DNA from: JADJNW01 sp964517145
Lineage (GTDB): Bacteria > Bacteroidota > Bacteroidia > Chitinophagales > Saprospiraceae
DNA length: 8,491 nucleotides
Assembly (NCBI GenBank): GCA_964517145.1
Contig: CAZFBN010000194.1
Location: 1-8,491, forward strand
Reading direction: 5' to 3'
Shown here: positions 1 through 5,512 of the stretch, piece by piece
Layout: each line of letters starts with the position of its first letter
Position numbering within the stretch: the stretch's first letter is position 1
Position numbers and translations under genes: made by a program
The notes under the pieces: model-generated
Told to the model about the DNA's origin: nothing
Seen by the model: only the letters and a program-made list of their open reading frames with translations
Database searches by the model: none

Positions 1-149
1 ATCCGCATTATCTAAAACAAATTCTTTCTTGAGTTTTGGTGCGGAAACCCTATATCTTTTAAAAAAAGCATGCAGTTATGAATAGGTGTATTTCCGGTTG
101 GTCTTATTACCAATTCCATTATTTTTTCCAGCCATTCCGTGCTATTCAT
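1..149 (-). CDS. 5' end of an unrecognised gene, cut by the window edge, frame possibly broken
   Basis: An ATG on the minus strand follows the stop of the GNAT-like gene after 16 nt, so this is probably the third gene of the same operon. The first frame gives about 45 residues beginning MNSTEWLEKIMELVIRPTGN and stops at 12-14. At the seven-T run (61-67 on the plus strand) the minus strand reads T TTA AAA; moving back one base gives a frame that stays open to the edge with a protein-like end (RVSAPKLKKEFVLDNAD). This could be a homopolymer indel, a decayed gene, or -1 frameshifting. I do not recognise the protein, and too little is present to assign a family. The start is supported by spacing and by open reading; the frame shift is inference. 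Confidence 0.4.
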
Positions 150-165
150 ACATTAAAATTATTTT

Positions 166-1224
166 TTATATATAATCAAACCCCGAAACAAAAAGAGGTC
201 TTGATTTTAAGTCGGCGATTTCCGCTTCATTTAAATCGTGAAATGCTGCCATAATAAACGCATCAGATTCTTTAATGAAGGAATGGATAAGGCCTGTTTT
301 ACATTTTTCCAGTATTCTTTTACGCAAAGGACAGCTTTCTCCCATCCAGTACATGCCAGATTTTAATTTCTCTTTTGCCAGCAATCCTTCAAACAAATCT
401 GTCAATTTATTTTCAAAACCTGGCTTGACATATATTCCTTCAAAAGCAAGGAACTCAAATTGTTTTGGGTTAAAAAGTTTATTTAAAATCGGTAGGAGCG
501 GTACAACATTCATTACTACCTTTCCCGTCATCCCGGGCATTTTGTTAATGACCCAATGTACCCGGTGAAACTGGCATCCGGCCACAATTTCTCCGTTTTC
601 ACGAATAACGAAATAATTATCATCGAGAAAGATGGAATTGAATTGTACCAAAGCATATTCTTCATATTGCTTTTTCAACAAGGCAAGCACTTCTTTGCGC
701 ACAACATCGGTTGTGACCTGTTCCATTTTTTTATTTGCTCTTGGGAAATAGCGGCTAAAGCCGTTAGTTTTTATCACCCCAATTTTTTCATATCCGGCAC
801 TTTCCACGGTTCTATAGGAAGCTTTATTTCCTTTTTCTACACAGGCAAAAAAAATGGTTTTTTCTTTTTCATCATCACGTACTGATTCCATTACCTTAAT
901 GCCATATTTTTTTATGACACCCTTCCCTCTTATTTCTTTTGATGATGCGAAATAACGTATATAATAACAATTGAACTGTGCTGCTCCTGCCGAGACTGCT
1001 GTGTTACAAAAAACAGCTGTACCCTGAATTTTATTATCCTCGTTAATTGCCATCAGGGTAGGACGGTGAAGCAGGCGTATATGTTCCTCCGTATTCTTAT
1101 GTTCATATACGGCTCCATCATTGCCCCAGGCAATACGGTCCAAAAACGCCAAAGCTTCATTTGGAATACCTTCATGTCGCCAAATGCTGTATTCGCCCTC
1201 CTGTAATATTAATTTTTTATTCAT
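166..1224 (-). CDS. GNAT-like N-acyltransferase, 352 aa
   Basis: Cytoplasmic protein with no signal peptide or membrane segment. Residues about 55-150 look like a GNAT (acetyl-CoA-dependent N-acyltransferase) core. A strand ending YYIRYF (about 87-92) is followed by a glycine-rich turn RGKG (99-102) where acetyl-CoA pyrophosphate would bind, then by the late motif N133-KAS136...AGY145, typical of the last helix of the fold. The turn is not a textbook Q/RxxGxG/A, because the first position is Glu. The C-terminal 200 residues could hold a second, diverged GNAT-like half, giving a tandem arrangement, but I see no clear motif there. The start codon overlaps the stop of the aminotransferase (ATGA), so the two genes were co-transcribed and translationally coupled. 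In that context it may acylate the amine made by the aminotransferase; this is inference, and the substrate is unknown. The frame is intact, although the upstream partner is broken. Confidence 0.7.
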   Translation of the reverse strand: MNKKLILQEGEYSIWRHEGIPNEALAFLDRIAWGNDGAVYEHKNTEEHIRLLHRPTLMAINEDNKIQGTAVFCNTAVSAGAAQFNCYYIRYFASSKEIRGKGVIKKYGIKVMESVRDDEKEKTIFFACVEKGNKASYRTVESAGYEKIGVIKTNGFSRYFPRANKKMEQVTTDVVRKEVLALLKKQYEEYALVQFNSIFLDDNYFVIRENGEIVAGCQFHRVHWVINKMPGMTGKVVMNVVPLLPILNKLFNPKQFEFLAFEGIYVKPGFENKLTDLFEGLLAKEKLKSGMYWMGESCPLRKRILEKCKTGLIHSFIKESDAFIMAAFHDLNEAEIADLKSRPLFVSGFDYI

Positions 1225-2131
1225 GTGATCAGTCTGTTTTCTAAATGATGGGATTCCTGCTGATTTCTTTTAAGAATCCCTTGCGCTTCCAATTGCAAAC
1301 AACTTAGTTTTATCTTTTCTTCCAGCGTAACAAGCACCTCAGGGGTATGTGCCGGAGAAAGAAAGCAGTTCCTGCCTTCCCACACATATACATCGTTTAA
1401 CAATAGTTGATAATACAGCAGGTTTGATTTACCCGGGGTATTAAATCTAAAAAGCGATGCAAAATGATGAACCGAAAGCGGATAGCCATTTTCAATAAAA
1501 TAATCATTAAGCCTTGAACAAAATACAGCTGTTGTTTCATTTAGTGAATCAAGAATTTCCCCATTTGATTGATTTAATATCTCCAGAGTTTTAAGGGATG
1601 CCGCCATTGCCAGCGGATGGTGACAAAAAGTGCCTGCTACAAAAGTTGATTTTACAGAAGGAATTGAATCATCGCCATATTGCCAAAAGCCGCCATCTGT
1701 TGCGTCAAGAAATTTAGCCTTCCCTCCAACTACCCCAATTGGTAACCCACCACCAATTACCTTTCCATAAGTCACTATATCGGCCGTTACACTAAAATGT
1801 TTCTGGCTACCGCCAATACCAATTCTGAAACCAGTAATGATCTCGTCAAAAATAAATGCTATATTATACTCTTCTGTTATTTTTCTGAGTTCATGTAAAT
1901 ACGCATGAGGTTGAAATCCGGGATTTCGACTTTGGACAGGCTCGATCAATACTGCTGCAATCTCATCGCTATGTTTTTTTATAAAATCTAAAGATTCTTC
2001 GGATCCATATTCAAGCAGATAAGACTCATTGAGCATTGATTGGGTAATGCCCGGAACAATTTCCTTTGCAAGATAGGTGATCGGGTCATTTTTTAACGAA
2101 AGAAGCGCATCAAATGTACCATGATAAGATC

Positions 2132-2290
2132 GAGCTTGTTTAAAATTAATGAAAAATCGTAATATCTTTTCAAACTAAGCTCCTACGTTCTCGTATTTTG
2201 GAAGATTCAACAATCTACTCTTGAATAAGAGAATGTAGCGTCGAATTGCCTCTGTCATATTAAATAAAATCGTCAATTTTAAACAAGTTC
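2132..2290. mobile_element. 159-bp MITE-like insertion with 16-bp inverted ends and 3-bp target duplication
   Basis: The ends are GAGCTTGTTTAAAATT at 2132-2147 and the reverse complement of GAACTTGTTTAAAATT at 2275-2290, 15 of 16 matching. Both sides are flanked by ATC (2129-2131 and 2291-2293), a 3-bp target duplication. The insert breaks a gene whose frame is exactly restored by removing it, which proves the borders. No transposase is encoded, so it is non-autonomous. Three-base duplications with ends of this kind fit the IS5 superfamily (ISL2-like group); that assignment is inference. A very similar end occurs at 8442, so a mobilising relative is probably close by. Confidence 0.9.
2175..2258 (-). 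other. 27-codon ORF inside the MITE, possible transposase remnant
   Basis: The ATG lies 29 bp inside the element end, after TTTAAT. The related end at 8442 has the same TTTAATATGA at exactly the same distance (10 bp beyond the 16-bp repeat). The short peptide (MTEAIRRYILLFKSRLLNL...) is basic and ends at TAG. It may be the fused beginning and end of a deleted transposase gene, or chance. No family can be recognised at this length. Confidence 0.25.
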
Positions 2291-2796
2291 ATCCTTTGAA
2301 AAAGACGATGTACTTTTTTTTTGTAATAGTTTTTGCAATGCGCAATGCCACCATAACCGCCTCGGTTCCTGAATTGAAAAATGCAACGCGCTCGACACCG
2401 GTAGCTTTTGAGATTTCTTTTGAAAGGACGCCCGCCAGTGGGGAAATAGGACCTACGGACCAACTTTTTGTCAATTGCGCTTCAATTGCTTTGCGAACCG
2501 GAAGATAATTGTGTCCAAATAAAATGGACCCGAATCCCATCGTAAGATCAATATATTCATTATCGTCAATATCATAAACAAAGGGACCTTCCATATGGTC
2601 GCAAACAAGCGTATAAACAAATTCCTTCATTTCCTTACTAAAACCAGCTGCATTTCGGTTGAGTGCAAAACTCTTGCGATATTCCTGTGTATGTTGTCGC
2701 GTAAGTCGGTTTTTTACTTTCAAGTTCTCGATCATAAGTAATTTTATTTTTTTGATCTCATTTTATATTTGGTAGAATGTTTAGAATAATTGCTGC

Positions 2797-2831
2797 CGTT
2801 GTCCAAAATGCCGAGCGCAGCGAGGTATCTT
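2797..2831. repeat. Intergenic GCGCAGCGAGG-type repeat
   Basis: The stretch ...ATGCCGAGCGCAGCGAGGTATCTT resembles a widespread short intergenic repeat of Bacteroidota genomes (forms of GTCATnnCGAGCGCAGCGAGnnATCT). It sits between the HxlR gene and the aminotransferase gene. Its identity rests on recall of that repeat type; only one copy is visible here. Confidence 0.4.
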
Positions 2832-2834
2832 GAA

Positions 2835-2866
2835 AAACGGTTAGTATATGCATAGTGCAACCGTTT
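2835..2866 (-). terminator. Weak hairpin terminator behind the HxlR gene
   Basis: The arms AAACGGTT and AACCGTTT form an 8-bp stem with a 16-nt loop. On the minus strand the second arm runs straight into a short T run (CCGTTTTTC), 9 nt after the HxlR stop. Low GC and a long loop suggest modest efficiency. Confidence 0.5.
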
Positions 2867-2874
2867 AGGGAGCA

Positions 2875-3315
2875 TTATCGCACATATATTGTTGTAGCCA
2901 GTTTTTCCCTGTATTTTTCCTCCAATATACGCGCAAAAGTGGCTTTGTCATTCCTTAGAAATTCCATTTCTTTTCCATTTACAATGGTTGGATGCATGTC
3001 CCTAAGGTAACTATCACTCCAAGTCGCAAGTTCTACAAGTATAGGTGTCAAAGCCAAGCCCTTATCGGTCAAAAAATAAAGATTGGTCTTTTTATTATCT
3101 GGACGTTGTGTTTTGATGATGATTCCCGCCGCCTCCAGCAATTTGAGTTTGGCTGAAAGAATATTGGTAGCGATGGCCTCTTCACTTTCCGTAAAGTCTT
3201 TGAAGGTTTCTTTGCCTTCAATTAACATTTGCTTTATGATAACCAACATCCACTTATCTCCTAAAATATCAAGAGCAGAGGTAAACGGGCAATTACATCT
3301 AAATTTGGTCCCCAT
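2875..3315 (-). CDS. HxlR-family winged-helix transcriptional regulator, 146 aa
   Basis: Cytoplasmic DNA-binding protein of the HxlR family, normally dimeric. The family signature is visible: CNCPFTSALDILGDKW (residues 7-22), then the winged helix with FKDF...ATNILSAKLKLLEAAGII (about 38-65), the wing NKKTNLYFLTDKG (about 74-86), and the C-terminal dimer helix LTPILVELATWSDSY. Length is slightly above the usual 105-130 residues because of a charged C-terminal extension. Cys7 and Cys9 lie near the N terminus, where HxlR members can carry redox- or electrophile-sensing cysteines; whether they do so here is inference. An AGGA sequence lies about 9 nt before the start. It is divergent from the SnoaL-like lipoprotein gene and probably controls both promoters, since paired CTTGCAAA boxes cover them. 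HxlR regulators often control quinone, aldehyde or NAD(P)H oxidoreductase genes, which fits the oxidoreductase remnant at 4369. Confidence 0.92.
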   Translation of the reverse strand: MGTKFRCNCPFTSALDILGDKWMLVIIKQMLIEGKETFKDFTESEEAIATNILSAKLKLLEAAGIIIKTQRPDNKKTNLYFLTDKGLALTPILVELATWSDSYLRDMHPTIVNGKEMEFLRNDKATFARILEEKYREKLATTIYVR

Positions 3316-3337
3316 GTTTTTTGTCCTTTTTGACCTG

Positions 3338-3367
3338 CTAAGATAGGGAAAAAATTTTTACTTGCAA
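3338..3367 (-). promoter_or_regulatory. Promoter of the HxlR gene
   Basis: On the minus strand, TTG (complement of 3365-3367), exactly 19 nt, then TATCTTAG (3338-3345), one mismatch from the Bacteroidota -7 consensus TAnnTTTG. It lies 23 nt upstream of the start codon. The -33 TTG is part of a CTTGCAAA box read from the other strand. Confidence 0.55.
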
Positions 3368-3398
3368 AATGAAATTTATTTTAAAAATTGCTTGCAAA
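3361..3398. promoter_or_regulatory. Paired CTTGCAAA boxes, candidate HxlR operators
   Basis: CTTGCAAA occurs at 3361-3368 and again at 3391-3398, 30 bp apart (about three helical turns) in the same orientation. Each box overlaps the -33 element of one divergent promoter. A further related inverted pair, GCAAGC-N6-GCTTGC, lies at 3432-3449 in the lipoprotein leader. Binding by the neighbouring HxlR protein is inference from position. Confidence 0.55.
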
Positions 3399-3421
3399 TT
3401 AAAAGCATTACTGTGTCTTTG
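3392..3421 (+). promoter_or_regulatory. Promoter of the SnoaL-like lipoprotein gene
   Basis: TTG at 3392-3394, exactly 19 nt, then TGTCTTTG at 3414-3421, one mismatch from TAnnTTTG. This places transcription start near 3428 and supports translation from 3470 rather than from the upstream in-frame ATG at 3362, which lies before the promoter. Confidence 0.5.
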
Positions 3422-3469
3422 CTGGCGAAATGCAAGCAATTCCGCTTGCTCGGAAAAAAGTTAATCCAT

Positions 3470-4359
3470 ATGACACGAAATGTCATCATTGTGTTTCTGC
3501 TATCAGGTATTCTCGCTTCCTGTAGTACGACCAAAAAACAATCAATAAGTGGGGTCAATCAATCAAAAGTCGTCACAATGAACAACAAAGAAATCGTAAG
3601 TATCTTCTTAGGTGCTGTTGCCAAACAAGACGCTGAAACTATTCGCAGGTTTGCCAATGTTGATTACATTCAGCACAATCCATTTGTTCCAACAGGATTA
3701 GAACCGTTCATCGGGTTGCTACCTGTTCTAAAAGAATATGGAACCCATGCCGAAAACGTGCGCATGTTTCAAGATAGAAACTATGTGTTTTTGCATAACA
3801 CTGGCATAACGCCAAACCTTTTGGCGCCGATGAAATGGTGGCATTTGATATTCTTCGTGTGGATGAAAACGGAAAAGTAGCCGAGCATTGGGATGCAATG
3901 ACCGTTTTAGTGAAAGAAACAGCTAACGGAAGAACCCAAACCGATGGACCAACAACTGTTGAAGATTTAGACAAAACTGAGGCTAATAAAGCGCTTGCCA
4001 GAGGTTTGGTAGAAGATGTATTAATGGGGAAGAATCCAAGCAAAATCACTGAATATATCAATACCGAAAGTTACCATCAGCATACTCCTACCATCAAAGA
4101 CGGATTTGCCGGCATCGTGGAAGCGGTGCAAACGCTTACTGCACAAAACAATATGTATAAATATACTAAAATCCACAAAGTGCTGGGCAAAGGGAATTTT
4201 GTATTGACCGTGAGCAAAGGCTTTTGGAACCAAACAAATAATGCTTTTTATGATTTATTCCGCGTGGAAAACGGAAAAATCGTAGAGCATTGGGATGTTG
4301 TACAGCCCATTCCAACTGAAGGATTAGCTAATACCAACGGTATGTTTAGTGGATTTTAA
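3470..4359 (+). pseudogene. Tandem SnoaL-like (NTF2-fold) lipoprotein, frameshifted
   Basis: The start at 3470 gives a lipoprotein signal, MTRNVIIVFLLSGILASC, with lipobox LASC, so the product would be exported and lipid-anchored. Two SnoaL-like NTF2-fold domains follow. The first has FLGAVAKQDAETIRRF...YIQHNPFVP and ends with VDENGKVAEHWD. The second has ARGLVEDVLMG...YHQHTP and ends with VENGKIVEHWD. This duplicated layout resembles the predicted SnoaL-like aldol-condensation group, which usually has one domain. The frame breaks at about 3800. Up to LHN (3799) one frame is used, and from WHNAKPFGADEMVAF the other; two bases (3800-3801) remain where a codon is expected, so one base is missing. 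Adding it would give 297 codons including the stop. The lesion may be real or a sequencing error. The gene is divergent from, and probably repressed by, HxlR. The substrate is unknown. Confidence 0.8.
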
Positions 4360-4368
4360 AACTAAGCC

Positions 4369-4590
4369 ATGAAGAAAGCACTGATAATAAATGCACATCA
4401 AGCGTATCCCTTCGCTAAAGGCGAATTGAACGAAGAAATCGCCAGGAGCGATATGTTTGGACTTCCAGCCGCCCGAAAGAAAGTTCGGTATAAATAAATG
4501 TTTTTCTATCGGCTTAAAGATGGCAAGATAACAGACCAGTGGGAAGTCGTTGATGCGGATAGTATAAAAGCTCAATTAGAACAGAAGTAA
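4369..4590 (+). pseudogene. Chimera of oxidoreductase N-terminus and SnoaL-like C-terminus, with internal stop
   Basis: The ATG lies 9 nt after the previous stop. The first 24 codons (MKKALIINAHQAYPFAKGEL...) match the start of flavodoxin-fold NAD(P)H oxidoreductases of the MdaB/KefF/YheS-like group (ALIINAHQ is the first strand and flavin phosphate loop). From about codon 25 the reading continues in the same frame with a SnoaL-type tail: DMFGLPAARKKV, then FFYRLKDGKITDQWEVVDAD. A TAA at 4495-4497 interrupts that tail, and the part after it is still in frame. The join implies a deletion that removed most of the oxidoreductase and the front of a second SnoaL-like gene, followed by point decay. 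Neither half can be functional. It shows that the HxlR-linked operon once held an oxidoreductase, a common HxlR target. Confidence 0.65.
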
Positions 4591-4647
4591 GCAAGTACCG
4601 CACACATCATTATATTAGCTTCAGTAATCAGAAAAATCATAATCATC

Positions 4648-4702
4648 AAATAAATCACGGTTCAGACGAAGTGGAAGCTGTCTGAGCCGTGATTTATTTT
4701 TT
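4648..4702 (+). terminator. Strong hairpin terminator, also a member of a dispersed repeat family
   Basis: Arms of 20 nt at 4648-4667 and 4680-4699 pair at 19 of 20 positions (ATCACGG-TTCAGAC against GTCTGAG-CCGTGAT), with a 12-nt loop and a T6 tract after the stem. The position behind the lipoprotein block fits a Rho-independent terminator. The arm end and loop (GTTCAGACGAAGTGG) recur at 6513 and 7512, so the hairpin also belongs to a repeat family. Confidence 0.75.
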
Positions 4703-4723
4703 AAGTACGCTAGTTGAAACTAT

Positions 4724-4849
4724 GCCCTTTAGGGCAAGAATTTATTTGCTACTCACTTTTGAATGTAATGAGCGCAATAGAAAAATGGTTGGCGAAGCCG
4801 CCGTTTGCACTTTCAGTGCTAATCAAACCTATGGATTTTAAATCCATAG
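4724..4849. repeat. Run of short palindromes (REP-like intergenic element)
   Basis: Several small perfect hairpins follow each other: GCCCTTTAGGGC (4724-4735), GGCGAAGCC (near 4793), GCACT-TTC-AGTGC (4807-4819), and CTATGGATTT-T-AAATCCATAG (4829-4849). No convincing reading frame covers them. Such strings are typical of repeated non-coding elements in this phylum, whether REP-like DNA or structured RNA; nothing here decides which. Confidence 0.5.
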
Positions 4850-4857
4850 TATTTTAG

Positions 4858-4892
4858 TTGATGCACTTGATGCCCGATACGAGCCGGAATTA
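4858..4892. repeat. Dispersed repeat A, copy 1
   Basis: TTGATGCACTTGATG followed by CGATACGAGCCGG matches 8279-8313 at about three quarters of positions, including TTGATGC, CTTGATG, CGA and ACGAGC. The stretch from here to 4986 holds nothing else that I can identify. Confidence 0.5.
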
Positions 4893-4986
4893 CAGACAAA
4901 CCCGAATATAAGATTTTGATTATCAGTAAAATACCCTCCGATTTCTTCATTTCCCACAAGCGCGCACCGCACTCCGATTGCTCCTT

Positions 4987-5316
4987 TTTAACCTTTTAGG
5001 TAACATGAAGAACCTATATAGGTTGAACCAAGAACCCTAATAGCATGAACTAAGAACCTGTATAGGTTATCCATTGAACCCTCATAGGTTCTTTGTTGAA
5101 CCTTTATAGGTTGAACCTTGAACCTCCATAGCATGAGGCAAGAACCTCTATAGCATCTTCTTTGAACCTATATAGGTTGAACCAAGAACTCTAATAGCAT
5201 GAACCAAGAACCTGTATAGGTTATCTATTGAACCCTCATAGGTTCTTTATTGAACCTTTATAGGTTAAACCTAGAACCCCGATAGGTTCTTTATCTTACC
5301 TCTTTAGGTTCTTTAA
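4987..5316. repeat. 22-bp tandem array, about 15 units, palindromic core
   Basis: Contiguous units of exactly 22 bp with starts at 4987, 5009, 5031 and so on to 5295; the first and last are degenerate. The core is GAACC-N4-ATAGGTT, whose ideal form AACCTATATAGGTT is a perfect palindrome. ATAG is invariant in the 13 units from 5009 to 5294, GAACC is present in 12 of 13, and four units have ATAGCAT instead of ATAGGTT. The last six bases vary between GAACCA, CTTTnT and ATCnAT types. Units 5009-5118 and 5163-5272 repeat in the same order with 6 differences in 110 bp, so a seven-unit block of 154 bp was duplicated. All frames are interrupted by stops, so it is not coding. It lies about 145 bp upstream of the nuclease promoter. 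Function unknown: protein-binding array, recombination target or structured DNA. Confidence 0.9.
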
Positions 5317-5460
5317 CTTACCCCGACCCGTTCAATCACTTACCCTTGCGTTATCTACCAGCTTGCAGGAGGGAAAGGTGCAAAAAAAACGGGAATAGTG
5401 CGTGGAGTACTCCTGTAATTGAAAATCGTTTCATTTTGACTTTTCCAATAAGCTTCTCCC
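5317..5460. other. Non-coding spacer between array and nuclease promoter
   Basis: The first 20 bp still look like a decayed array unit (CTTACCCCGACCC...). A perfect 10-bp palindrome, GGAGTACTCC, lies at 5404-5413. I see no gene, terminator or further repeat. Confidence 0.4.
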
Positions 5461-5490
5461 TTGCTCCTTGCGCCAATTGTGGTATCTTTG
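5461..5490 (+). promoter_or_regulatory. Promoter of the Rpn-type nuclease gene
   Basis: TTG at 5461-5463, exactly 19 nt, then TATCTTTG at 5483-5490, a perfect match to the Bacteroidota -7 box TAnnTTTG. Transcription would begin near 5497, which leaves a short leader and rules out the upstream in-frame ATG at 5468. Confidence 0.75.
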
Positions 5491-5512
5491 TACAAAGAGC
5501 CAAATTAAAATC

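Larger units (their letters stand above)
1221..2735 (-). pseudogene. Class III PLP aminotransferase (GSA-aminomutase type), interrupted by a MITE
   Basis: A PLP-dependent class III aminotransferase in two pieces. The first 148 codons (2735 to 2292) carry the N-terminal arm and the motif FFNSGTEAVMVALR, with the SGTEA cofactor-phosphate loop. The second piece (readable from about 2128, first internal ATG at 2036) resumes with SYHGTFDA, then FDEIITGFR with the PLP-ring aspartate, and YGKVIGGGLPIG with the Schiff-base lysine. Excising 162 bp (the 159-bp element plus one ATC duplication) joins ...FFKG to SYHG in frame and gives 1353 bp, exactly 450 codons plus stop, a normal length for the family. 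Motifs such as DDNEYIDLTMGFG, GPISPLAG and FVAGTFCHHPLA match the amino-transfer domains of hybrid PKS/NRPS enzymes (mycosubtilin and microcystin type) better than HemL. It is therefore probably a stand-alone biosynthetic aminotransferase. All catalytic residues are present; the insertion is the only lesion, so inactivation looks recent. A 271-residue C-terminal fragment could still be made, but it would lack half the active site. Confidence 0.9.

Noticed and set aside
3362..3469. Upstream in-frame start for the lipoprotein gene
   Set aside because: It would begin before the predicted promoter and place 36 residues ahead of a clear lipoprotein signal peptide.
4987..5316. CRISPR array
   Set aside because: The 22-bp units are contiguous and there are no unique spacers of about 30 bp; no cas gene is near.
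4987..5316. Plasmid iterons or replication origin
   Set aside because: The 22-bp period would fit iterons, but there is no replication initiator gene and no AT-rich melting region with DnaA boxes that I can see; the adjacent gene is a nuclease.
5468..5512. Upstream in-frame start for the nuclease gene
   Set aside because: It overlaps the TTG-N19-TATCTTTG promoter, and the family N-terminus begins at the ATG at 5513.
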